DNA of 7,505 nucleotides from JBHHXG01 sp046756985 (GTDB taxonomy: Bacteria; Pseudomonadota; Zetaproteobacteria; Mariprofundales; Mariprofundaceae): positions 1 through 7,505 of the forward strand of contig JBHHXG010000071.1 in the NCBI GenBank assembly GCA_046756985.1, given 5' to 3'. The notes beneath the pieces are model-generated. The model ran no database searches, had not been told where the DNA came from, and saw only the letters and a list, made by a program, of their open reading frames with translations. Positions 1-7,505 of this stretch are shown piece after piece. Position 1 is the stretch's first letter. Each line of letters opens with the position of its first letter. A program made the translations under genes and the position numbers.

Positions 1-1061
1 CGGTGTTCGATTCGGTATCCGTGGCGACCACCTTCAAGGAAAAGCTGAAAGAGGCTGGTGTCATCTTCTGTCCGATCTCCGAGGCGGTGCACAATTACCC
101 CGAACTGGTGCAGCAATACCTCGGTACAGTTGTGCCGACATCGGACAATTTTTTTGCCGCACTCAATTCGGCCGTGTTTACTGATGGCTCCTTCGTTTTC
201 GTGCCTAAAGGCGTGCGTTGCCCGATGGAGCTATCTACCTATTTCCGTATCAATGCGATGAATACCGGCCAGTTTGAGCGCACGCTGATCATTGCCGAAG
301 AAGGAAGTTATGTGAGTTACCTTGAAGGTTGCACGGCACCGCAGCGTGATGAAAACCAGCTGCACGCAGCAGTAGTTGAACTGGTGGCGCTCGATGATGC
401 GCAGATCAAATATTCGACCGTGCAGAACTGGTACCCCGGCGACGAAAATGGTGTTGGCGGTATCTATAATTTCGTGACCAAGCGCGGTGAATGTCGTGGC
501 GCTCGCTCGAAGATTTCATGGACTCAAGTTGAAACAGGCTCTGCAATCACATGGAAATATCCGGGCTGTGTGCTCAAGGGCGATGAGTCAGTCGGCGAAT
601 TCTATTCCGTGGCGCTGACCAACAATTATCAGCAGGCCGATACCGGCACCAAGATGATCCATATCGGCAAACATACGAAAAGCACGATTGTTTCCAAGGG
701 TATATCGGTAGGTCACGGGTCACAGTCCTATCGCGGGCTGGTGCGTATCGGCAAAGGTGCCGAGGGCGCACGCAACTATACACAGTGCGATTCCCTGCTG
801 CTGGGCGATCAGTGTGGTGCACACACCTTCCCGTATGTTGAAGTGAAGAATCCGACGGCAACGCTTGAACATGAAGCGACGACATCAAAAATTGGCGATG
901 ATCAGCTTTTCTACTGCATGCAGCGCGGCATCTCCGAAGAAGATGCGGTCAACATGATTGTTAACGGATTTTGCAAGGATGTGTTTAACGAGTTGCCGAT
1001 GGAATTTGCCGTTGAGGCAAACCGGCTGATGGAAGTTTCACTCGAAGGCGCAGTCGGGTAG
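1..1061 (+). CDS. sufB: SufB, Fe-S cluster scaffold subunit (5' end missing)
   Basis: Core subunit of the cytosolic SufBCD scaffold, where sulfide and iron are assembled into an Fe-S cluster. The frame is open through the left edge. The GTG at position 3 is an internal codon, and about 140 N-terminal residues are missing compared with the roughly 495-residue E. coli protein. The 352 visible residues match the family throughout, including VPKGVRCPMELSTYFRIN (residues 68-85), GSYVSYLEGCTAP, KISWTQVETGSAITWKYP and the SufB-type C-terminal end LEGAVG. Counting back from the C-terminus, visible Cys110 corresponds to E. coli Cys254 (persulfide acceptor), Cys262 to Cys405 and Glu291 to Glu434, the last two being implicated in cluster assembly at the SufB-SufD interface. 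All are present, so the protein looks functional. It is followed by a 38-base gap and then sufC. The usual upstream regulator cannot be seen. Confidence 0.98.
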   Translation, partial: VFDSVSVATTFKEKLKEAGVIFCPISEAVHNYPELVQQYLGTVVPTSDNFFAALNSAVFTDGSFVFVPKGVRCPMELSTYFRINAMNTGQFERTLIIAEEGSYVSYLEGCTAPQRDENQLHAAVVELVALDDAQIKYSTVQNWYPGDENGVGGIYNFVTKRGECRGARSKISWTQVETGSAITWKYPGCVLKGDESVGEFYSVALTNNYQQADTGTKMIHIGKHTKSTIVSKGISVGHGSQSYRGLVRIGKGAEGARNYTQCDSLLLGDQCGAHTFPYVEVKNPTATLEHEATTSKIGDDQLFYCMQRGISEEDAVNMIVNGFCKDVFNELPMEFAVEANRLMEVSLEGAVG

Positions 1062-1087
1062 TGCGGCAGCCGAAAAAGGTTTATGTC

Positions 1088-1093
1088 AAAGGA
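1088..1093 (+). promoter_or_regulatory. Ribosome binding site of sufC in the sufB-sufC gap
   Basis: AAAGGA sits six bases before the sufC ATG at 1100. The 38-base gap (1062-1099) is the only true intergenic space in the plus-strand block. It contains no inverted repeat or T-run that would suggest a terminator, so sufB and sufC are probably on one transcript. sufC is the only gene after sufB that cannot rely on stop-start overlap and needs its own initiation signal. Confidence 0.7.
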
Positions 1094-1099
1094 TAAAAG

Positions 1100-1852
1100 A
1101 TGCTAAAAATTAATAACTTACATGCCAGTGTGGGCGGCAAGGAAATCCTGAAGGGCGTTGATCTCGAAGTCCGTCCCGGCGAGGTGCACGCCATCATGGG
1201 ACCGAACGGTTCGGGTAAGTCAACGCTCGCAAACGTCATCGCCGGACGCGATGGTTACGAGGTCAGCAAAGGCGCTGTCGCATACAATGGTAAGGATCTG
1301 CTGGAAATGAGTCCGGAGGAGAGGGCCTGGGAAGGCGTTTTCCTGGCTTTTCAGTATCCAGTCGAGATTCCGGGTGTGAACAATGTCTCGCTGCTGAAGG
1401 CGGGCCTGAATGCCAAGCGCAAGCATGAGGGATTGGATGAGCTTGATGCCATCGATTTCATGCGGCTGGTAAAGGAGAAAGCCGAACTGGTCGAACTGGA
1501 CACCTCTTTTCTGGGGCGCTCGGTTAACGAGGGCTTTTCTGGCGGTGAGAAGAAGCGCAACGAGATTTTCCAGATGGCTGTGCTTGAACCAAAGCTGGCC
1601 ATCCTCGATGAAACAGATTCCGGTCTGGATATCGATGCGTTGAGGGTTGTCGCTGAGGGCGTGAACAAGCTGCGCTCACCCGAGCGTGCCATTGTGCTGG
1701 TGACGCATTACCAGCGGCTTCTCAATTATATCGAGCCGGATGTTGTGCATGTACTGGCAGAAGGAAAGGTGTTGAGAAGCGGTGATAAGTCACTGGCGCT
1801 CAAGCTTGAAGCGCAGGGGTATGACTGGGTGCGCGAAGAGGCTGCTGCATGA
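1100..1852 (+). CDS. sufC: SufC, ABC-type ATPase of the SufBCD scaffold
   Basis: Soluble ABC ATPase that binds SufB and SufD and drives the conformational change needed for cluster assembly. It is not a transporter, and no membrane partner is encoded nearby. At 250 residues it is close to the 248 of E. coli SufC. The motifs occur in order: Walker A GPNGSGKST (34-42, Lys40), Q-loop Gln85, ABC signature FSGGEKKR (146-153), Walker B ending LAILDE (Asp170, Glu171), D-loop SGLD and switch His203. Lys40, Lys152, Glu171 and His203 fall at the same numbers as the functional residues of E. coli SufC, including the unusual Lys152-Glu171 pair of this family. The ATG at 1100 is preceded by AAAGGA. The stop overlaps the sufD start as ATGA, so the two genes are probably translationally coupled. 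Confidence 0.98.
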   Translation: MLKINNLHASVGGKEILKGVDLEVRPGEVHAIMGPNGSGKSTLANVIAGRDGYEVSKGAVAYNGKDLLEMSPEERAWEGVFLAFQYPVEIPGVNNVSLLKAGLNAKRKHEGLDELDAIDFMRLVKEKAELVELDTSFLGRSVNEGFSGGEKKRNEIFQMAVLEPKLAILDETDSGLDIDALRVVAEGVNKLRSPERAIVLVTHYQRLLNYIEPDVVHVLAEGKVLRSGDKSLALKLEAQGYDWVREEAAA

Positions 1853-3101
1853 AGCGGGCATTACAGGCCGTACGCGAGCAGGCACGGCAGGCTTTTGAAG
1901 CCTCAGGCATTCCAACGACGCGACAGGAGGAGTGGAAATACACCGATGTAAAGCGTGCCATTGCACCGTTTGTTGATGCATTGTCCACCGATGTGTCATC
2001 GAAAGAGTTATCCGGAGAGGTGCATGCAGACTGGCTTGCCGCGCAGATGGTGCCGGAACAAACACATCGTCTGGTATTTGTGGATGGGGAATTTTCCCCA
2101 GCGCTCTCGAATCCGGGAGCCTTGCCGGAAGGGGTGTCGGTGTATGCCTTCTCCGAGGCTGATGACGTTGATCTTTCACTGTCTGAAGGGCCTCTGGTGA
2201 ACGGCTTCACACATCTCAACCTTGCGGGTTTTCGCGATGGCGCTGTGATTGATGTGGATGCCGGTGTGACGATGGATACTCCGCTCTGCCTCATGTTTGT
2301 CGATAGCGGCGCAGGCGCGGTATCGCATCTTCGCAATCGTATCCGCCTACAGGCCGCGGCTTCGGTTCAATTGATAGAACAATATATTGGCGTGGGCAAC
2401 AAATCCGGCTTCAGTAATGTCGTCAGCGACATTGAACTGGCTGAAGGCGCGGTTTGCACGCACTATAAATTGCAGCAGGAGAGTGAAAAGCAGCTGCATA
2501 TTGGCCGTATTCATGTGCGGCAGGGCAAAGACAGCAGCTTCACCTCGCATTCCATGGCGCTGGGGGCAGCACTTTCACGCACCGATCTTCATGTCGAGCT
2601 GCAGGGGGAAGGTGCAGCATGCACGCTCAACGGCCTGTATCTGACCAGTAACCGCCAGCATGCCGATCATCATACGCGCGTGGATCATCTTGTGCCGCAT
2701 TGCACCAGCCGCGAATACTACAGGGGTGTGCTGGATGGACGTTCGCGCGCCGTGTTCAATGGCAAAGTGCTTGTACATGATCAGGCCCAGAAAACCGATG
2801 CAAAGCAATCCAATGCCAACCTGTTGCTTTCGGAGCATGCGGAAGTGGACACCAAGCCTGAGCTCGAGATATACAATGATGACGTCAAATGTGCACACGG
2901 TGCAACGATCGGGCAGATTGACATGGATCAGTTGTTTTACCTGAGAAGCCGCGGCTTGAGTGAGGTTGATGCGAGAAACGTGCTGACGTTTGCATTTGCC
3001 GATGATGTGTTGATGCGTATGCAGCTGGAAGTCGTGCGCCGTCATTTGGAAAAAGCAGCCCTTGAAAGGCTGCCGCAGGCCGATGATATCGGAGCACTGA
3101 T

Positions 3102-3105
<4 letters not shown>
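1849..3105 (+). CDS. sufD: SufD, Fe-S cluster assembly scaffold subunit
   Basis: Paralogue of SufB that completes the SufB-SufC2-SufD scaffold and is linked to iron entry and cluster formation. Its 418 residues compare with 423 in E. coli. The N-terminal RQEEWKYTDV (25-34) is the typical SufD motif, and a beta-helix core follows. The C-terminal part has NDDVKCAHGATIGQID (343-358), then DQLFYLRSRGLS. Cys348 and His350 correspond to E. coli Cys358 and His360, and His360 is an important interface residue with SufB Cys405. The SufB persulfide-relay motif YLEGC is absent, as expected for SufD. The start is fixed by the ATGA overlap with the sufC stop and by GAAGAGG at 1835-1841, seven bases upstream. 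The stop overlaps sufS in the same way. Confidence 0.97.
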
Positions 3106-4344
<1,239 letters not shown>

Positions 4345-4352
<8 letters not shown>

Positions 4353-4800
4353 TCTGCACGATCTGTATCAGGAAGTCATTGTTGACCACAACAGAAGCCC
4401 GCGAAATTTTGGCGAGCTGGATGATGCAAACCGTGAGGCCGAGGGCTACAACCCGCTGTGTGGTGACAAGCTGCATATCTGGCTGAAGGTAGATGATGCC
4501 GACGTTATCGAGGATGTTCGTTTTACCGGCGAAGGTTGTGCGATTTCCATAGCCTCTGCATCGCTGATGACTGAGGCGTTGAAGGGTCAGTCCTTTGATG
4601 TATTTCAGCAGATGTTCGATGGCTTCCAGCACATGGTGACAGCCGACCTCGCCGAGGAACCTGATGAGGACGCGCTCGGCAAGCTGGCTGTGCTGGCCGG
4701 CGTGCGCGAATTTCCCAGCCGCATCAAATGCGCCATCCTGTGCTGGCATACGATGAAATCGGCTGTTGAGGGCCGTAGCGAAGTGGCAAAGACAGAATGA
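4345..4800 (+). CDS. sufU: SufU, zinc-dependent sulfurtransferase partner of SufS
   Basis: Takes the persulfide from SufS and passes it to the SufBCD scaffold. The start at 4345 gives 151 residues beginning MFDLHDLYQEVIVDH, the normal SufU N-terminus, close to the 147 of B. subtilis SufU. The zinc ligands expected from that protein are present as Cys39 and Asp41 in PLCGD, Cys65 in GEGCAIS and Cys129 in RIKCA. Two features separate it from the scaffold IscU. About 20 extra residues lie between the second and third cysteines, and Lys stands just before the third cysteine where IscU has His. An extra Cys133 follows in KCAILCW, where B. subtilis SufU has Ala. The gene overlaps sufS by 8 bases and sufT by 4 (ATGA). 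No sufE is present in the window, so this is probably the sulfur relay of the operon. Confidence 0.94.
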
Positions 4801-5351
4801 CAGCGGGAGAACTCATCACGATAAACCGCGATGTCGAGGCGGTGCTGATTCCACTTGGTACGCCAGTGACGATTCCTGAAGGCGCGCAGGTGCGAATTAC
4901 GCAGGAGCTTGGTGGTTCCTGTACAGTCAGTGTCGGCGGGAATCTGGCCCGCATCGGTGGCAAGGATGCCGATGCGCTGGGTTTGTCCGGGGAGACAGTG
5001 GAAGCCTCCGGGGAAAAGCAAAAAACCGCTGACGGCCCAGTCAATGAGGATGAGCTTTGGAACGTATTGAAAACCTGCTATGACCCGGAGATACCCGTGA
5101 ATCTGGTCGATCTTGGCCTGATTTATGACTGTCATGTGGTGGAAACCGACGAAGGTGGCAATCATGTCGAGGTCATCATGACGCTGACCGCACCGGGTTG
5201 CGGCATGGGGCCGTTCATCGTTGATGATGTACGCTTGAAAGTGCTTTCAGTTACAAATGTCACCGATGTACATGTTGAACTCGTCTTTGATCCGCCGTGG
5301 GATCGTTCAATGATGTCTGATGAGGCAAAATTGCAACTGGGGATGTTCTGA
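4797..5351 (+). CDS. sufT: SufT, long-form SUF-associated MIP18/DUF59-family protein
   Basis: Probable Fe-S maturation or carrier factor of the cytosol; its exact biochemical role is less settled than that of the other Suf proteins. The 184 residues have two parts. An N-terminal segment of about 80 residues (start-site region through VEASGEK, with the GGSCTVSVGGNLARI stretch) is characteristic of the long SufT form. The MIP18/DUF59 domain covers about 85-165, with YDPEIPVNLVDLGLIYD (95-111) and the conserved Cys135 in TLTAPGCGMGP. The tail DPPWDRSMMSDEAKLQLGMF is typical of the family. The start is set by the ATGA overlap with sufU; the upstream AAAGA is weak, so coupling probably supplies ribosomes. 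The stop overlaps the next gene by one base (TGATG). Family assignment is firm, molecular role uncertain. Confidence 0.93.
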   Translation: MTAGELITINRDVEAVLIPLGTPVTIPEGAQVRITQELGGSCTVSVGGNLARIGGKDADALGLSGETVEASGEKQKTADGPVNEDELWNVLKTCYDPEIPVNLVDLGLIYDCHVVETDEGGNHVEVIMTLTAPGCGMGPFIVDDVRLKVLSVTNVTDVHVELVFDPPWDRSMMSDEAKLQLGMF

Positions 5352-5665
5352 TGGCTGGATGGATTGACGTGGCAACAGTGGATGATCTGGGGCAGGGAGA
5401 GCGCAAGGTGGTCGGTACCGAGGCTGGCGATATCGCCGTGTTCAATATTGATGGCGAATTTTACGCCATTGCGGACGTCTGTACACATGATGGCGGTGAA
5501 CTGGCCAGCGGCAAGTGCGAAGGTGATCAGATTATTTGTCCCCGCCACGGCGCCCGTTTCTGTATCCGGGACGGGCGTGCGTTGACGCCACCTGCCTACG
5601 AAGATGTTGAGACATTCGCGGTTCGTGTCGATAACGGCATCGTTCAGGTGGGCATAGATTTCTGA
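5351..5665 (+). CDS. Small Rieske-type [2Fe-2S] protein of the SUF operon
   Basis: A 104-residue soluble Rieske protein with no signal peptide or membrane segment. Cluster box I is CTHDGGEL (Cys44, His46) and box II is CPRHGARF (Cys63, His66), giving the standard two-Cys, two-His ligand set. The size and the end of the domain (GRALTPPAYEDVETFAVRVDNG) match the stand-alone ferredoxins often annotated as non-heme iron oxygenase ferredoxin subunits. No oxygenase is encoded nearby. Its place as the last gene before the HAD protein in a SUF operon suggests that it carries electrons for, or is a client of, the assembly machinery; this is inference. Cys71, just after box II, stands where related proteins often have Asp. 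The ATG overlaps the sufT stop by one base and has GGGGA seven bases upstream. Confidence 0.93.
   Translation: MAGWIDVATVDDLGQGERKVVGTEAGDIAVFNIDGEFYAIADVCTHDGGELASGKCEGDQIICPRHGARFCIRDGRALTPPAYEDVETFAVRVDNGIVQVGIDF
5646..5652 (+). promoter_or_regulatory. Shine-Dalgarno-like AGGTGGG before the proposed CTG start
   Basis: AGGTGGG lies inside the end of the Rieske gene, nine bases before the CTG at 5662. It differs from AGGAGG by one base. It supports initiation at CTG 5662. The other noncanonical candidates are worse: ATC at 5701 has no purine-rich site upstream, and ATT at 5710 has AGGG only two bases away. Confidence 0.4.
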
Positions 5666-6390
5666 ACTACGAGCCTGCGTCCTGTCACCCGCCTGGCCAG
5701 ATCAGGGCCATTAGCTTTGATGCGGCGGGAACAATTATCCATTTTGCCGAGCCTGTGCCGGAAGTTTACGTCCGGACTGGTTCCAGATACGGCCTAAACA
5801 CAACGGTATCAGCCCTGGCCGAAAGGTTGGGGGATGCCTTTGCTGCTGCGCCAGGTATAGCGCCACCTCCGAATGTAAATGCGGGTCGTTACGAATATGA
5901 CTGGTGGAAGTCTATTGCCGCCAGGGCCTTTGATTGCCCGGACGATGACATACGGATCATGGCCTGTTTTGATGAGCTGTTTCATTATTATGCCAGCACG
6001 GAGGCCTGGCGAATTCATGATGAATTGCCGGAGTTGTTGCAGGCGCTACAGGGTGATGGCCTGAAGCTGGGTATCTGTTCGAACTTCGATGGACGCCTGA
6101 ACCGGATTCTTGATGCCTTTGGCCTGACTTTGTATTTTGATTATATCGCTCTGCCACGTGATGCAGGGTTTCAGAAGCCGGATGTGGAAATTTTCCACTA
6201 TCTGGCGGCGCAGCTTGGCGTGAAAGCATCCGCAGTGTTGCATTTCGGTGATGATATTCACGAAGACATCGAGGCGGCTCGGCACGCAGGCTTGCAGGCA
6301 TGTCACTGGATGTTGCCACCGGATGCAGATATCAATCTGGCTCGGAAAGACCTCCGCGATGTACTGCATGCTTTCCAAACCGATCATTGA
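5662..6390 (+). CDS. HAD-superfamily protein (HDHD3/REG-2-like), probable CTG start
   Basis: Predicted soluble HAD-fold protein of 242 residues if started at CTG 5662. The motifs occur in order: motif I SFDAAGTI with nucleophile Asp20, motif II CSNFD (Ser140), motif III FQKPD (Lys172) and motif IV HFGDDIHED (Asp197, Asp198). A helical cap lies between motifs I and II, as in subfamily IA. The pattern SNFD, then KPD, then GDD resembles human HDHD3. Motif I has Ala22 where phosphatases usually have the acid-base Asp, so ordinary phosphatase activity is doubtful and the substrate is unknown. The frame is open back to 5635 but has no ATG, GTG or TTG before motif I. GTG 5755 would remove it. CTG 5662 overlaps the Rieske stop as CTGA, matching the ATGA junctions upstream. 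A -1 frameshift Rieske-HAD fusion or a sequence error are alternatives. The 3' end overlaps dinB. Confidence 0.85.
   Translation: MNYEPASCHPPGQIRAISFDAAGTIIHFAEPVPEVYVRTGSRYGLNTTVSALAERLGDAFAAAPGIAPPPNVNAGRYEYDWWKSIAARAFDCPDDDIRIMACFDELFHYYASTEAWRIHDELPELLQALQGDGLKLGICSNFDGRLNRILDAFGLTLYFDYIALPRDAGFQKPDVEIFHYLAAQLGVKASAVLHFGDDIHEDIEAARHAGLQACHWMLPPDADINLARKDLRDVLHAFQTDH
6332..6390. other. Convergent coding overlap of the HAD gene and dinB
   Basis: The last 59 bases of the HAD gene on the plus strand also encode the last 19 residues and stop of DinB on the minus strand (AINDRFGKHAVHRGGLSEPD region). Both frames are used. There is no intergenic space and no hairpin with T-run on either strand here, so transcripts from the two sides probably run into each other's coding region. 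Confidence 0.85.
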
Positions 6391-7495
6391 TGGCGTCCAC
6401 AGTTGTATCAATATGTTGCAAACGCTTGCGCTTTTGCCCGCCAAAGAGCAGGCCTTGCGCGCCATGGGATGCAAAACCGCTAACCCCCATGCCCAGCAGG
6501 CGAATGGGTGTAGCAGAAGGGATATGACGCCTGAATAAATCGAGCGTGCTCCGCCATATTTCCGTGGTGATGTCCGTGGCCTGCGGCAGCGTGCGGGCGC
6601 GCGTGATGGTTGAATAATCAGAAAAACGCACCTTCAGGTGAATCGTACGACCCTGCCTGCCTTGTCGGCGCAAACGCTTGGTCACCTGCTCGGTTAAGCT
6701 GAGCAGATGGGCCAGCAGCATGGGTGTATCGGTAATATCGGTGGCAAAAGTGATTTCGTGAGAGATGGATCTGGCTTCATGATCCAGGGTAACCGGGCGA
6801 TCATCAACACCATGGGTCAGTTGCCACAAATATTCTCCGGCAGCACCGAGTCTGGTCTGAATATCTTCAAGTGGGCATCGGCGTAAATCAGCAATGGTAT
6901 GAATGCCGATATCGGCAAGGATCTTTTCGGTGATGCTACCTACGCCCCACAGGCGCGAAACCGGCAGCGGTGCAAGAAATGGTAATACCTCATCTTCACG
7001 GACAACAACAAAGCCATCGGGTTTTTCTATATCGCTGGCGATCTTGGCAACAAACTTGTTTGGGGCAATGCCGACGGAGGCAGTCAGCCCCAGTTCATCG
7101 TGGATGGCGGCCTTGATGCTTTGCCCGATGCGTTTTGCCGATCCGAACAGCCGCAAGCTGCCGGTGACATCCAGAAAGGCTTCATCCAGCGACAATGGTT
7201 CGACCAGCGGTGTAACACGTGCAAAGATCGCGCGTATTTTCCGTGCGGCTTCTGCATATGCCTCCATACGCGGTTTGAGCAGAACAGCATCCGGACAAAG
7301 GCGCATGGCTCGTGCTGTGGGCATGGCGCTGTGGATGCCAAAACGGCGCGCCGCATAGCTGGCTGCCGCAACGACACCGCGATCATCGGCACGGCCTCCG
7401 ACAATAACCGGTTTCTCAGATAATTCGGGATGATCGCGTGTTTCCACGGCAGCAAAAAACGCATCCATGTCCACATGAATGATGCTTCTACTCAT
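6332..7495 (-). CDS. dinB: DNA polymerase IV (Y-family translesion polymerase)
   Basis: Copies past damaged bases without proofreading. The 387 residues cover the whole family. The palm begins with IIHVDMDAFF (Asp9 metal ligand, Phe14 at the steric-gate position), and the second catalytic pair is Asp104-Glu105 in PLSLDEAFLDV. Fingers (SYAARRFGI, 46-54) and thumb (helix-hairpin-helix part near LWGVGSITEKILADIGI, 182-198) follow, then a little-finger domain (about 240-340, with LKVRFSDYSTITRAR). QGLLF at 347-351 fits a beta-clamp binding peptide, followed by a tail of about 36 residues that includes VDAINDRFGKHA, common in longer DinB proteins. The ATG at 7495 gives the expected N-terminus. The ten bases upstream contain no Shine-Dalgarno sequence, and any LexA site would lie outside the window. 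The gene is unrelated in function to the Suf block and is transcribed towards it. Confidence 0.97.
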   Translation of the reverse strand: MSRSIIHVDMDAFFAAVETRDHPELSEKPVIVGGRADDRGVVAAASYAARRFGIHSAMPTARAMRLCPDAVLLKPRMEAYAEAARKIRAIFARVTPLVEPLSLDEAFLDVTGSLRLFGSAKRIGQSIKAAIHDELGLTASVGIAPNKFVAKIASDIEKPDGFVVVREDEVLPFLAPLPVSRLWGVGSITEKILADIGIHTIADLRRCPLEDIQTRLGAAGEYLWQLTHGVDDRPVTLDHEARSISHEITFATDITDTPMLLAHLLSLTEQVTKRLRRQGRQGRTIHLKVRFSDYSTITRARTLPQATDITTEIWRSTLDLFRRHIPSATPIRLLGMGVSGFASHGAQGLLFGGQKRKRLQHIDTTVDAINDRFGKHAVHRGGLSEPD

Positions 7496-7505
7496 CGGAT
7501 TATAT

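Noticed and set aside
3..5. GTG at position 3 as the start of sufB.
   Set aside because: It encodes a conserved internal Val of SufB (VFDSVSV). The gene clearly continues beyond the left edge.
1083..1106. Seven-codon mini-ORF (MSKDKRC) in the sufB-sufC gap overlapping the sufC start, as a possible leader peptide.
   Set aside because: Its purine-rich site is only three bases from the ATG, and such short ORFs arise easily by chance. There is no attenuator-like hairpin.
5755..6390. HAD protein of 211 residues starting at GTG 5755.
   Set aside because: This start falls after motif I and removes the nucleophile Asp, while the same frame upstream encodes an intact motif I.
6418..6440. Imperfect hairpin (GCAAACGC, loop TTGC, GCTTTTGC) as a terminator after the HAD gene.
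   Set aside because: It has a mismatch and no T-run, and it sits in the coding region for the DinB QKRKRLQ stretch.
7499..7504. Perfect TATAAT on the minus strand just upstream of the dinB ATG, suggesting a promoter and a leaderless transcript.
   Set aside because: Only three bases separate it from the ATG, so normal -10 spacing would put the transcription start inside the coding region. The -35 region is outside the window. It is probably chance, or part of a larger signal I cannot see.

Overview
The window looks bacterial and most likely proteobacterial. The Suf proteins are close to proteobacterial and enterobacterial versions at their key positions, the genes are tightly packed, and base composition looks moderately GC-rich by eye (not computed). 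I cannot place the genus. It holds nine protein-coding genes. Eight lie on the plus strand in one continuous block and one lies on the minus strand at the right edge. There are no RNA genes, insertion sequences, CRISPR arrays or large repeats that I can see, and no gene-free stretch longer than 38 bases.

Positions 1-5665 are a SUF iron-sulfur cluster assembly operon: sufB (5' end outside the window), sufC, sufD, sufS, sufU, sufT and a small Rieske [2Fe-2S] protein. SufS takes sulfur from cysteine, and SufU (a zinc-type relay protein, not SufE) carries the persulfide to the SufB-SufC-SufD scaffold. The scaffold builds the cluster using SufC ATPase activity. SufT probably helps maturation or delivery, and the Rieske protein is a likely client or electron carrier. 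After sufC every junction is an overlap (4, 4, 8, 4 and 1 bases), which predicts translational coupling. The regulator and promoter expected upstream of sufB are outside the window.

Positions 5662-6390 encode a HAD-superfamily protein resembling the HDHD3/REG-2 group. Its reading frame contains the nucleophile motif, but no ATG, GTG or TTG exists upstream of that motif. The best start is a CTG that overlaps the Rieske stop as CTGA, the same geometry as the ATGA overlaps elsewhere in the operon, with a Shine-Dalgarno-like AGGTGGG upstream. An automatic caller would start at GTG 5755 and lose the catalytic motif. This is the most unusual point in the window.

Positions 6332-7495 on the minus strand encode DNA polymerase IV (dinB). 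It converges on the HAD gene, and the two coding regions overlap by 59 bases, so neither transcript has room for an ordinary intergenic terminator. I found no clearly new multi-gene system. The second-look points are the noncanonical HAD start, the HAD and Rieske genes riding on a SufU-type SUF operon, and the convergent overlap.
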